Shown: positions 26,976 through 35,034 of the stretch, piece by piece | Layout of the letters: the number at the start of each line of letters is the position of its first letter | How positions within the stretch are numbered: position 1 is the stretch's first letter | NCBI GenBank assembly: GCA_963700785.1 | Contig: CAVOYZ010000006.1 | Location: forward strand, 62,001-126,000 | Source of the DNA: CAXMST01 sp963700785 | GTDB taxonomy: Bacteria; Actinomycetota; Thermoleophilia; Solirubrobacterales; 70-9 | DNA length: 64,000 nt | Direction: 5' to 3' | Made by a program: the position numbers and the translations under genes | Notes under the pieces: model-generated | Seen by the model: only the letters and a program-made list of their open reading frames with translations | What the model was told of the DNA's origin: nothing | The model's database searches: none

Positions 26976-27940
26976 CGTGCCTGCACCCGCGGGTCGAGGA
27001 AGAAGTAGAGGATGTCGGCCGCCAGGTTGGCGAGGATCACGCCGGCGCTGAAGACCAGGAAGGTGCCCTGCAGCACCGGGAAGTCCTTGTCGTTGATCGC
27101 GTTGAAGCTGAGCTCACCGAGCCCGGGCCAGGAGAAGACCGTCTCGATCGTGATCGCGCCGCCGACCACGGCGCCGAACTGAATCGCCGAGAGCGTGACC
27201 AGCGGCAGCAGCGCATTGGGAACGGCGTGGCGGCGGATCACGCGCTCGTGTGAGAGCCCGATCGCCCGCTTGACGGTGATGAAGTCCTCGGTCAGCACGT
27301 CGACCATCGAGGAGCGCATGATCAGGAAGTACTGGCCCAACAGCATCAGGGTCATCGCGGTGACCGGCAGGATCATGTGCTCGGCGACGCTCAGCGCCTC
27401 CGAGATCCAGCTGCTGAACTCGACCCCGGGCGTCACCTGCTGGCCGGCCGGCAGGATCGGGATCGCCACCGCGAAGACGAGAATCAGGATGATCCCGATC
27501 CAGTACTCGGGCGCGGCATAGGTGAGCAGGCTGAAGCTGAGCAGCCCGTCATCGGTCTTCTTGCCCCGCCGCGTCGCGGCGACCACCCCCATCCACGAGC
27601 CGATCAGGGTCGCCAGCACGGTGCCGGTGCCGACCAGCAGCAGCGTCCAGGGAAGCGCCGCCTTGATCTCGCTCCAGACGGTCTCACGCGAACGCTGGCT
27701 GATTCCGAGGTCGAGCCGCACCGTGTCGCCGGCGTAGTCGAGGAACTGGCCGCTGAGCGGCTTGTCGATCCCGTAGTCGGACCGCAGCTTCTCGATCTCC
27801 TCCGGGGAGGCGTTCGGCAGGCGGGCTAGCTGTGTGGTCGGGTCGCCCATCACCCGGAACAGGAAGAAGTTGAAGATGATCACGAAGACGAGCGTCAGCA
27901 GCGCCGCAGCGGCCTTGCCTGCGAGCCACCTACCGCTCAT
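26972..27940 (-). CDS. Peptide ABC transporter permease (OppB/DppB type)
   Basis: 322 residues; an N-terminal helix, then GDPTTQLARLPNASPEEIEKLRSDYGID, the usual DppB extracytoplasmic segment, and a BPD permease domain with EAA loop KRAIGLSHERVIRRHAVPNALLP. It lies 47 bases after the binding-protein stop, the largest gap in the operon, but no terminator is obvious there. The start ATG 27940 is supported by GGAGGTGACACAGG a few bases upstream. Confidence 0.93.
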   Translation of the reverse strand: MSGRWLAGKAAAALLTLVFVIIFNFFLFRVMGDPTTQLARLPNASPEEIEKLRSDYGIDKPLSGQFLDYAGDTVRLDLGISQRSRETVWSEIKAALPWTLLLVGTGTVLATLIGSWMGVVAATRRGKKTDDGLLSFSLLTYAAPEYWIGIILILVFAVAIPILPAGQQVTPGVEFSSWISEALSVAEHMILPVTAMTLMLLGQYFLIMRSSMVDVLTEDFITVKRAIGLSHERVIRRHAVPNALLPLVTLSAIQFGAVVGGAITIETVFSWPGLGELSFNAINDKDFPVLQGTFLVFSAGVILANLAADILYFFLDPRVQAR

Positions 27941-27987
27941 CCTGTGTCACCTCCACCCTCTCCTGGACCCGACCGGGATCCTCCCTC

Positions 27988-29829
27988 CTACTCCTCCATC
28001 TCCAGCGGCTCGTCCGACTTCTTCCGGCGTGAGCGCCAGGCGAGCAGTCCGCCGCCGATCACGATCACCGCGGCGATCCCGATCAGCACCGCGGCGGCGC
28101 CGCCGCCGTCGTCGCTGCTGCTGCTCGAGCTGCCGCTGGCCGGCTCGATCGCCAGCAGCGGCTCGTAGGAGGCCTGCTCGCAGATCAGATCGCCGCCGTC
28201 GCTGGGGCAACTCGGCTCGATCCCCTGGATCCTGTCGGTCCGGTAGGCCTGCAGGTTCGGATCCTCGGTGAGGACCAGGTAGGCGACGTCCTCCTGGGTC
28301 AGGGCAACCATCTCCTCGATCAGCGTCTTGCGCTCCTCCGTGTCGAAGATGCCGGCCTGCTGCGTGTACAGGGAGTCGTACTCGGGGTTCGAGTAGAAGC
28401 CGTCCGAGAGACCGCCGATCTCGTCGGTGGTCAACAGGCTGAGCAGGAAGCTGGGGTCGTACGGATCCCCGCCCCAACCCCAGATGAACGTGTCGAACTC
28501 GGGCGCCGGCTTGCCGTCGACCTTGCGAATCGTCATCTCGGTCAGCTTGTCGACGCTGACGACGTCGACGTTGAAATCGATCCCGATCTCAGCTCCCGCC
28601 TCCGCGACGAGCTTCGCCGCCTGGATGTTCGTCGGCGACTCCGAGCGCACCGCGAGATCGAACGAGAGCTCCTCCCCGTCCTTGGTCCGCGGCCCATCGC
28701 CGCTCTCGACCCAGCCGGCGTCGTCGAGGATCTGCCTCGCCATCTCGACATCGAGCGGGTAGTTCTGCTCCGGCACCTCGTAGAACGCCTCGTAGAACGA
28801 GGGCAGGATGCCCGAGCCCGGGAACGCCGTTCCCCGGGCGCTGATCGCGTTGACCTTCTCGCGGTCGACGGCGTAGGCGAGCGCCTGGCGCACGGCAACG
28901 TCCTGGATCGCCGGGTTGAACTGGGCGTCGGGGCAGAGGTCCTTCGGGCAGAGGTTGAATGCCAGCTGCGTGTAGGACGGCGAGGGGCTCGAGAGCGCCT
29001 CGATGTTCGGATCGCTCTGGATCCGCTCGAAGGTCGAGGGGTCGACCTCGACGACCATGTCGATCTCGCCAAGGCGCAGGGCGCGCTCGACCGCGTCCTG
29101 GTTGCCGTACTTGATGTACTGGATCTCGTCGAAGCCGGGCTCCGGACCCTGCCACTCGGGGTTGCGCTCCATACGGATGATCCGGCCACGGTTGAACTCG
29201 GTGACCATGTACGGCCCGGTGCCGACCAGCGGCAGATCGGGCTGATACGAGCCGGTCAGGTCCTCGACCGGCACCTTGCCGTAGATGTGCTCGGGGATGA
29301 TGTAGATGAACAGGCCACCGACGATCCGGGCGTCGGGCTGCTTGGTCGTGATCACGACCGTCTCGTCGTCGGGCGTCTCGATCTTGGTCACGTTGCTCGT
29401 GTAGCCGGAGAAGATGTCGCCCTCGCCGCCGAGCGTCTCGAGCGAGTACTTGACGTCCTTCGAGGTGACCGGCTCGCCGTCGGACCAGACCTTGTCGGGG
29501 TCGAGCTTGAAGGTCACCGTCTTGCGGTCCTCGGAGACCTCCCAGCTCTCGGCGATGCCGGGGGACGGCGAGAGGTCCTCGGCGCTGAAGTTGACGAGCA
29601 GGTCCCAGTTCATCGACCAGACGTTGAAGTTCTCCTCGTCGAGCGCCACGAACGGGTTCAGGGTCTGCGGGTCCTGGGCCCAGCCGATCCGCAGAACCGA
29701 GGTGCCGTCGTCCGCCGTTGTCGAGTCGGCTGTCGTCGAATCCTGACCCCGTGCGGCGGCCGCCAGCGCCAGGGCCAGCACCGCCAGCGTCAGCATTCCG
29801 ATCATCGCCCTCATGCCCCTGGTCCTCAT
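27988..29829 (-). CDS. Peptide ABC transporter substrate-binding protein (SBP family 5) with C-terminal membrane anchor
   Basis: 613 residues: signal peptide (about 5-28), SBP_bac_5 domain (IGWAQDPQTLNPF near 50, VKYSLETLGG, VRQALAYAVDREKV near 340), then a low-complexity Gly/Ser linker and a hydrophobic helix (VLIGIAAVIVIGGGLLAW) followed by a basic-acidic tail. No lipobox Cys is present, so the protein is held to the membrane by its C-terminal helix instead of a lipid, which is unusual for a Gram-positive binding protein. ATG 29829 has a strong GGGAGGAG Shine-Dalgarno and overlaps the LdcA-type stop by four bases (ATGA). It captures the imported peptide or amide; ligand unknown. Confidence 0.92.
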   Translation of the reverse strand: MRTRGMRAMIGMLTLAVLALALAAAARGQDSTTADSTTADDGTSVLRIGWAQDPQTLNPFVALDEENFNVWSMNWDLLVNFSAEDLSPSPGIAESWEVSEDRKTVTFKLDPDKVWSDGEPVTSKDVKYSLETLGGEGDIFSGYTSNVTKIETPDDETVVITTKQPDARIVGGLFIYIIPEHIYGKVPVEDLTGSYQPDLPLVGTGPYMVTEFNRGRIIRMERNPEWQGPEPGFDEIQYIKYGNQDAVERALRLGEIDMVVEVDPSTFERIQSDPNIEALSSPSPSYTQLAFNLCPKDLCPDAQFNPAIQDVAVRQALAYAVDREKVNAISARGTAFPGSGILPSFYEAFYEVPEQNYPLDVEMARQILDDAGWVESGDGPRTKDGEELSFDLAVRSESPTNIQAAKLVAEAGAEIGIDFNVDVVSVDKLTEMTIRKVDGKPAPEFDTFIWGWGGDPYDPSFLLSLLTTDEIGGLSDGFYSNPEYDSLYTQQAGIFDTEERKTLIEEMVALTQEDVAYLVLTEDPNLQAYRTDRIQGIEPSCPSDGGDLICEQASYEPLLAIEPASGSSSSSSDDGGGAAAVLIGIAAVIVIGGGLLAWRSRRKKSDEPLEMEE

Positions 29830-30806
29830 TCCGGTTCTCCTCCCGTTGGTTTTGGTTCGACCGCTGCCTCGAGCACATCGAGGGTCTTGGCGTCGCCGTC
29901 GAGACGGACGGTGACCCCCAGCGGAAGCGTGGCCATGTGCTTGCCGTGGCCGGTCGGCACGTTTGCGATCGCCGGGATCCCCAGCGGAGCGATCAGCTCG
30001 TCGAGCATCTCCTCGACCGAGAGCGTCGACTCCGGCCCCTCCGGCACGGTCTGGTACTGCAGGTTGACATTGGTCCCGAAGACGAACCCGGCGGCCCCAT
30101 CGAGCTTGCCGGCGCGGACCAGGTGGTTGAGCGCTGTGTCGACCAGGTAGGGCTCGGTGTTGAGCTCCTCGACCATCACGATGCAGCCCTCGGTCTCGAT
30201 CTCGTAGGGGGTGCCGATGCTGGCGCAGAGCAGGGTCAGGCAGCCGCCGACGATCGGCGCCTCGACCGCGCCGCCGGAGACGGTCAGCACGTAGGGGTTG
30301 TCGGGGTCCTCGAAGACGCGGCCGAGCGGCTCCGGCCGCAGCGCGCGATGGAACCATGCCTCCGTCTCGGGCGTGAGCTCGTCCTTGCGGCGGGTGAAGC
30401 GGAGGAAGTTGGGGCCGTAGAAGGTGACCCAGCCGTGATGGGCCGCGAGGGCGAGGTGCAGGGCGGTGATGTCGCTGAAGCCGCAGACGATCCGCGGCTC
30501 CCCGACCGCGCCCCAGTCGATCCGCTCATGGAGGCGGGCGGTCCCGTAGCCGCCGCACAGGGTGTGGACCATGTCGATGCCCGGCTCGCTCAGCGCCCAC
30601 TGCAGATCGGCGGCGCGCTGCTCGTCGGTGCCGGCCAGGTAGCCGTGCACGCTGCGGTGGTTGGGGCCGAAGACGACGCTGTGGCCGCGCTCGCTGAAGT
30701 AGGCGGCCGCCTGCTCCACCTCCGAGCGCGTCTGCGGCGGGCTCGCCGGAGCGACGACGGCGATCGTCGCCCCCTCCCCGAGCGCCGGTGGCTTCACCCT
30801 CTGCAC
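29826..30806 (-). CDS. LD-carboxypeptidase, peptidase family S66
   Basis: 326 residues with the S66 architecture: IAVVAPASP start, GFSDITALHLAL (nucleophile Ser), IVMVEELNTEPYLVD (catalytic Glu) and GHGKHMATLPLGV (catalytic His). LdcA cuts L,D-peptide bonds, classically meso-DAP to D-Ala in murein tetrapeptide; relatives (MccF) inactivate peptide antibiotics by cleaving amide bonds. GTG 30806 lies four bases after the TetR stop. In this operon it could process imported muropeptides or detoxify or degrade a peptide-nucleotide or beta-lysyl amide. Which of these applies cannot be settled from sequence. Confidence 0.88.
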   Translation of the reverse strand: MQRVKPPALGEGATIAVVAPASPPQTRSEVEQAAAYFSERGHSVVFGPNHRSVHGYLAGTDEQRAADLQWALSEPGIDMVHTLCGGYGTARLHERIDWGAVGEPRIVCGFSDITALHLALAAHHGWVTFYGPNFLRFTRRKDELTPETEAWFHRALRPEPLGRVFEDPDNPYVLTVSGGAVEAPIVGGCLTLLCASIGTPYEIETEGCIVMVEELNTEPYLVDTALNHLVRAGKLDGAAGFVFGTNVNLQYQTVPEGPESTLSVEEMLDELIAPLGIPAIANVPTGHGKHMATLPLGVTVRLDGDAKTLDVLEAAVEPKPTGGEPE

Positions 30807-30810
30807 GGTC

Positions 30811-31497
30811 CTACCCGCTCCCCTCGAGCCGCGGCGGGATCGCCCCGACCGCCGATTCGATCGACTCCGGCGAGGCCCGCAGCGCACCCAGCACCAGCTC
30901 GACGTGGACGTCGGCGACCTGATCGATCGGCAGCGGGCCGCGCGGGTCGAACCACAGCGCCACCCCGGTGCACTGCAGCAGGATCGCGTAGGTGGCGACG
31001 CCGACCTCGGAGCTGCTCAGCGAGCCGTCGCTGATGCCCGCGCGAATCATCCCGCTGAACATCGACTGGTACTCGTCGCGCCTCGTGATCAACGCCGAGC
31101 GGGCCTCGTCCCCCAGCGCCCGGATCTCGCTGTCGGTGACGAACGCGGCACGACTGTGGCGGCCGTGGAAGACGACGTGCTCGCGAACCGCGGCGGCGAG
31201 CCGCAGGGCCGGCTGCTCGTGGGCGGCCACCGCGGCGTCCACCTTCTCGGTCAGCCGCTCCATGAACTCGTTCTGGAGAGCGACCAGGATCGCCTCCTTG
31301 TTGTCGTACCAGTGGTAGATCGCGGCCGGCCGGACCTCGGCGGCGGCGGCGATCGCCCGCATCGAGGTCGCGTGGTAGCCGCGCCGCGCGAAGAGCTCGA
31401 GCGCGGCGGCCTCGATCGCCTCGCGGGTCTCGGGACCGCGCCGCGACGAGGAGCGCCGGTCGCCGGTCGCGAGAGCGCCTGTGGCCCGGTCAGCCAA
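30811..31497 (-). CDS. TetR/AcrR-family transcriptional regulator
   Basis: 228 residues. The N-terminal TetR helix-turn-helix is clear: IEAAALELFARRGYHATSMRAIAAAAEVRPAAIYHWYDNKEAIL (residues about 27-70), followed by an all-helical ligand-binding domain. A TTG start at 31497 overlaps the stop of the cleavage-enzyme gene by eight bases. A regulator embedded as gene four of the operon would be autoregulated and would likely bind the inverted repeat in the 33778-33894 control region. The ligand may be a CoA ester or diamino acid intermediate (inference). Confidence 0.9.
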   Translation of the reverse strand: MADRATGALATGDRRSSSRRGPETREAIEAAALELFARRGYHATSMRAIAAAAEVRPAAIYHWYDNKEAILVALQNEFMERLTEKVDAAVAAHEQPALRLAAAVREHVVFHGRHSRAAFVTDSEIRALGDEARSALITRRDEYQSMFSGMIRAGISDGSLSSSEVGVATYAILLQCTGVALWFDPRGPLPIDQVADVHVELVLGALRASPESIESAVGAIPPRLEGSG

Positions 31498-32326
31498 GCC
31501 GCAGCAGCTCCCGAGCCTGCTCCGGGCCGGCGACCTCGCGCCCGAGCGCGCGGGTCAGCTCGACCGCCGCCTCGACCAGCGCCGCATTGGAGGGCGCGTG
31601 CACGCCGCGGGCGATGTAGGCGACGTCCTCGAGCCCGGTGCGGATCCCGGGCGCGCCGTGCAGCAGCGCCAGGGCCATCATCCGCCGGTGATGGCGGCCG
31701 ATGCAGGTCACCGTCCAGAAGGTCTCCGGCGGCAGCGGGCGCAGCATCGCGACCAGCGCCTCGGGCGAGGCGTCGATCCCGCCGGGCACGCCGAAGACGA
31801 GGTTGATCCGCATCGGCGCCGGGAGCAGGCCCTGCTCGAGCCAGCGGACGGCGCTGATCACGTGCCCGACATCGAACGCCTCGACCTCGAGCGCGATCCC
31901 GGCGGCCTTCGCCTTCTCGACGATCCCGCGACCGGCCGGCGGCGGGGTGATGAAGGTCTCGTCGCCGAAGTTCATCGAGCCCGACTCGACGCCGGAGATG
32001 TCGGGACCGGCCTCGAGCCCGGTGGTCCGCTCGTCGATCGTCATGTCGTTGGCGCCGCCGGTCGAGACCATCGTCAGGACGTCCGATCCGGCCCGGATCC
32101 GATCGATCACGTCGACGAACAGCTCCGGCCTCCCGCTCGGGGTGCCGTCGTCCTCGCGCACGTGCAGGTGGGCCACCGTCGCCCCAGCCGCGGCAGCGGC
32201 GATCGCCGAGTCGGCGATCTCAGCCGTCGTGTAGGGGATGTTCGGGTTGTTGTCGCGGAAGACGTCGGCGCCGGTCACGGCGACCGTGAGGACGACGGGA
32301 TCGGCATCCCAGGCGCGGGCGCTCAT
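31490..32326 (-). CDS. kce: Beta-keto acid cleavage enzyme (BKACE), probable 3-keto-5-aminohexanoate cleavage enzyme
   Basis: 278 residues of the BKACE (formerly DUF849) family: AGATVAHLHVREDDG (zinc HxH), LTMVSTGGAND, SGVESGSMNFGDETF, EVEAFDVGHV, INLVFGVPGG and GAPGIRTGLEDVAY. These enzymes condense a beta-keto acid with acetyl-CoA to give acetoacetate and a new CoA thioester. Many substrates exist in the family; the adjacent 3,5-diaminohexanoate dehydrogenase points to 3-keto-5-aminohexanoate, giving 3-aminobutyryl-CoA. ATG 32326 overlaps the thioesterase stop by four bases. The gene symbol rests on context. Confidence 0.87.
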   Translation of the reverse strand: MSARAWDADPVVLTVAVTGADVFRDNNPNIPYTTAEIADSAIAAAAAGATVAHLHVREDDGTPSGRPELFVDVIDRIRAGSDVLTMVSTGGANDMTIDERTTGLEAGPDISGVESGSMNFGDETFITPPPAGRGIVEKAKAAGIALEVEAFDVGHVISAVRWLEQGLLPAPMRINLVFGVPGGIDASPEALVAMLRPLPPETFWTVTCIGRHHRRMMALALLHGAPGIRTGLEDVAYIARGVHAPSNAALVEAAVELTRALGREVAGPEQARELLRLG

Positions 32327-32724
32327 CCGGCGTCCTCCCCGCCGGCGGTGAGCGCCGACCGCTCCTCTTCGCTGATCGGTCGCGAGCTGCGCCGATCCGG
32401 ATCCCAGAGCACCAGCGCGAACTCGGCCTCGACCAGGACCTCCCCGGCGTCGCCGAGGATCCGCTCGCTGGTGGTGACGCTCGATCGGCCGAGCTCGCCG
32501 ACGCCGCACTCGACCGTCACCTCATCGCGGCCGGGGTCGATCTCCGCCAGGTAGCTGACGGCGCAGCGACCGACCACGTAGTTGTCGCGGCCGATCCCGC
32601 GCTCGGCGAGGAACGCGTCGCGGCCCTCCTCGAGATAGGTGAGCACGACGTTGTGGTTGACGTGGCCGAGCGCGTCGAGATCCTGCCAGCGCATCTGCAC
32701 CCGATGAGCGGTCGCGGCGGCCAT
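32323..32724 (-). CDS. 4HBT-type acyl-CoA thioesterase, probably acting on 3-aminobutyryl-CoA
   Basis: 133 residues, a single hotdog domain with DLDALGHVNHNVVLTYLEEGRDAFL (residues about 15-39), the DxDxxGHVNNxxYxxYxE motif of 4-hydroxybenzoyl-CoA-type thioesterases, including the catalytic acidic residue. Lysine fermenters use the ammonia-lyase Kal after Kce; here a thioesterase stands in the same position, so the product would be free 3-aminobutyrate rather than crotonyl-CoA (inference). It lies three bases after the dehydrogenase stop. Confidence 0.8.
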   Translation of the reverse strand: MAAATAHRVQMRWQDLDALGHVNHNVVLTYLEEGRDAFLAERGIGRDNYVVGRCAVSYLAEIDPGRDEVTVECGVGELGRSSVTTSERILGDAGEVLVEAEFALVLWDPDRRSSRPISEEERSALTAGGEDAG

Positions 32725-32727
32725 CGC

Positions 32728-33777
32728 TCAGGCGACCCCGGCACCGTTGATCGCCATCGCCTCGCGCAGCTCCGGCGAGCGGTGGGCGAGGTCGAGGGCG
32801 TAGCTACCGAGGTCGGGTGCGTAGCCGCTTCCGATCAGCAGGCTGGCGCTCGAGCCGATGCCGTCCGCCGACAGCGCCGCCGCCTGAAAGCTCGTCGCCA
32901 TCGAGAAGAACAGCACCGTGCCGCGATCGGCGGTGAGCAGGATCGCGGTCGACTCGCAGCCACCCGCGCTGACGACGAACACGGTCAGGTCGGCCGGCGG
33001 GACGCCGGCGCCGCGGCAGGCAGCCAGCGCGGCCATCGGGTCACGGAGATCGGCGCAGACGGCGATGTCGCAGAGGCCGATGCCGGCGAGTCGCTCGACC
33101 GCGTCCCGGTCGATGTCGACCGCGACCAGCGTGCCGCCGTCCATCACGTCGCGAGCGGCAGCGAGCGCCAGCTTGCCGGCGTGGCCGGCTCCGAGCACCA
33201 GCACCGTGCCGTCGAGCGGAGCGAGCGCGCAGGTATGGGACCCGGCTCCGTAGACGTCGAACAGCTCGAGCGCCGAGTGCAGCGGCAGATCATCGGGCAG
33301 CTCCCCCCAGGGAGCGGTCTGGCAGACGTAGGCGCGACCCTCGACCTCGACCTGCGGCGACTCGGGGTCGATCGCCACGATCCGCTCCAGCCTGAGCGGC
33401 GTCAGGGTCAGTGAGGCGAGCGTCACCACCCGCGTGCCGACCGCGGGAGCGTCCGCGAAGCGGGCACCGACCTCGGTGACCGTGCCGGCCGCAACCCCGC
33501 CCGAGTCGGTGATCGGGTTGTGCATCTTGCCCCGGTCGGCGACGATCTCGAGAATCGCCCCGGCCATCCGCTCCGGATCGGCGCCGGACTGCTCGCGGAT
33601 GCTGCGGAACGAGGTCGAGTCGAGACAGAGGCGATCGACCGCGAGCTCGAACTCGTAGGGGCGGACCGGACCATGGGCATCGAGCCGCTCGGCCGGCTGT
33701 GGCAGGGCGCCCTCGGGGCTCAGTACCCGGTCGGCCCCGAGCCGCTGCGCAGCATCCCCCATCGACGTCTCGTTCAT
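32728..33777 (-). CDS. kdd: L-erythro-3,5-diaminohexanoate dehydrogenase
   Basis: 349 residues. GALPQPAERLDA, YEFELAVDRLCLDSTSFRSI, GKMHNPITDSGGVAAGTV and LTLTPLRLERIVAID match the family that oxidatively deaminates (3S,5S)-3,5-diaminohexanoate to 5-amino-3-oxohexanoate using NAD(P)+ (EC 1.4.1.11). A Rossmann GxGxxG-like turn (VLGAGHAGKLAL, about 190) follows. In clostridia the substrate arises from lysine through beta-lysine; no lysine or beta-lysine mutase is encoded in this window. ATG 33777 is preceded by a full promoter only 11 bases away, so this is the first gene of the twelve-gene operon with a very short or absent leader. Confidence 0.87.
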   Translation of the reverse strand: MNETSMGDAAQRLGADRVLSPEGALPQPAERLDAHGPVRPYEFELAVDRLCLDSTSFRSIREQSGADPERMAGAILEIVADRGKMHNPITDSGGVAAGTVTEVGARFADAPAVGTRVVTLASLTLTPLRLERIVAIDPESPQVEVEGRAYVCQTAPWGELPDDLPLHSALELFDVYGAGSHTCALAPLDGTVLVLGAGHAGKLALAAARDVMDGGTLVAVDIDRDAVERLAGIGLCDIAVCADLRDPMAALAACRGAGVPPADLTVFVVSAGGCESTAILLTADRGTVLFFSMATSFQAAALSADGIGSSASLLIGSGYAPDLGSYALDLAHRSPELREAMAINGAGVA

Positions 33778-33788
33778 GAACGACCGTT

Positions 33789-33817
33789 AGGCTATGTTCC
33801 AGTATCCTCGATGTCAA
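33789..33817 (-). promoter_or_regulatory. Promoter of the twelve-gene peptide / diamino-acid operon
   Basis: On the minus strand: TTGACA (33817-33812), a 17-base spacer, then TAGCCT (33794-33789), followed by 11 bases and ATG 33777. Consensus -35, ideal spacing and a TANNNT -10 make this one of the best promoters in the window. The transcript leader would be only a few bases. Confidence 0.75.
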
Positions 33818-33826
33818 GGGACAGAT

Positions 33827-33864
33827 AACCGGATTTATCCTTCGCGGATATAGATTCGCCGGTT
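33827..33864. promoter_or_regulatory. Inverted repeat in the divergent control region, candidate TetR operator
   Basis: AACCGG (33827-33832) pairs with CCGGTT (33859-33864). Inside, TATCC (33836-33840) and GGATA (33846-33850) form a perfect dyad around TTCGC. The element lies between the -35 box of the minus operon and the start of the divergent amidohydrolase gene, so one bound TetR dimer could affect both. A TAAGGC at 33882-33887 may be the plus-strand -10, seven bases before ATG 33895. Confidence 0.5.
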
Positions 33865-33894
33865 TGATGGACAAGATGGCCTAAGGCGAGATCG

Positions 33895-34986
33895 ATGGTG
33901 CTTTCCTCGATTCCATACGTTTGGAGCGACGCCTACGACGCTCACCTCGCCGGCGGCGAGGTCTGGGTCGGGGTGAGGACGGCCGGGACCGAGGTGGCGG
34001 AGCGGGCGGAGCGGATCCGCGACGCGCTCCGCGATGCCGGCGCCCGCGAGCAGCCGGCCCGGCCGCACCCCGACCGGTGCCTGCTCGCCGTCCACGACGA
34101 CGCGCTGCTCGGCTACCTGCGGACGGCGTGGGAAGCCTGGGAGCAGGCCGGCCTCGCGGACGATCCCGGCCAGGACCGGGTCGTGCCCTACCTCTTCCCC
34201 CACCCCGGCCTGCTCGACGGGCTGCCGGCACGGGAGCCGGCCGCCGCCGCGGCCCGAGCCGGCCGCTTCGCCTACGACACGATGACCTTGATCGGTCCGG
34301 GCACCTGGCGCGGAGCGAGGGCGGCGGCGGATGCCGCGCTGACCGCCGCCGATCTCGTGCTCGGCGGCGAGCCACTCGCCTACGCCTGCTGCCGGCCCCC
34401 CGGACACCACGCGACCCGTTCGGCGTTCGGCGGCTCCTGCTACCTGAACAACGCGGCGATCGCGGCGGCGGCGCTGAGCGACGGGCGCTCGTCGAAGGGA
34501 CCGGTCGCGGTGCTCGACATCGACGCCCACCACGGCAACGGCACTCAGTCGATCTTCTACTCAACCGCAGCGGTGCTGACCGGCTCCGTCCACGTCGATC
34601 CCGGCGCCGGCTGGTTCCCCCACTATCTGGGGTTCGCCGCCGAGGCGGGCCTCGGCGCCGGTGCCGGCGCCAACCTGAACCTGCCGCTCGACCCCGGCAC
34701 CGGCGACGAGGCTTGGCTCGGGGCCGTCGAGGAGCTCTGCCAGTGGGTCAGCGACTCGGGCGCCGGGGCGCTGGTCGTCGCGCTCGGCGTCGATGCGGCG
34801 GCCGATGACCCCGAGAGCCCGCTCGAGGTCAGCATCGACGCCTACCGGGAGGCCGGCCGGCAGCTCGGCTCGATCGGCCTGCCGACCGTCGCCGTGCAGG
34901 AGGGGGGCTACGAGCTCGAGAGCCTCGGAGAGCTGGTTACGGCCACCCTCGCCGGCCTCGCGGCGGGACGATCGACCGCGGGGTGA
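33895..34986 (+). CDS. Histone-deacetylase-family amidohydrolase (acetylpolyamine amidohydrolase-like)
   Basis: 363 residues with the arginase/deacetylase fold motifs: CRPPGHHATRSAFGGSCYLNNAAIAA (His pair and loop), VLDIDAHHGNGTQSIFY (zinc Asp-x-His), SVHVDPGAGWFPHYLGF, and LGVDAAADDPESPL (second zinc Asp). Bacterial relatives deacetylate acetylpolyamines, acetoin-linked targets or N-acetylated amines. It diverges from the diaminohexanoate operon across 117 bases that hold the shared candidate operator. A role in deacetylating an N-acetylated diamino acid or peptide before catabolism is inferred. Its TGA stop lies inside a 42-base palindromic element. Confidence 0.88.
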   Translation: MVLSSIPYVWSDAYDAHLAGGEVWVGVRTAGTEVAERAERIRDALRDAGAREQPARPHPDRCLLAVHDDALLGYLRTAWEAWEQAGLADDPGQDRVVPYLFPHPGLLDGLPAREPAAAAARAGRFAYDTMTLIGPGTWRGARAAADAALTAADLVLGGEPLAYACCRPPGHHATRSAFGGSCYLNNAAIAAAALSDGRSSKGPVAVLDIDAHHGNGTQSIFYSTAAVLTGSVHVDPGAGWFPHYLGFAAEAGLGAGAGANLNLPLDPGTGDEAWLGAVEELCQWVSDSGAGALVVALGVDAAADDPESPLEVSIDAYREAGRQLGSIGLPTVAVQEGGYELESLGELVTATLAGLAAGRSTAG

Positions 34987-35024
34987 ACGCTTCGGGGGGC
35001 TGGAGCCCGCCGAACGGTTCACGC
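34983..35024 (+). repeat. 42-bp imperfect palindrome, copy B; probable bidirectional terminator
   Basis: Begins GTGAACGCTTCGGG and ends GGTTCACGC. GTGAAC pairs with GTTCAC and TTCGG with CCGAA, with two mismatched positions between. It contains the stop of the deacetylase-like gene and lies ten bases before the stop of the convergent Rpf-like gene. The ends and length match copy A at 15450-15491. Confidence 0.65.
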
Positions 35025-35034
35025 ACCTGGGGCG

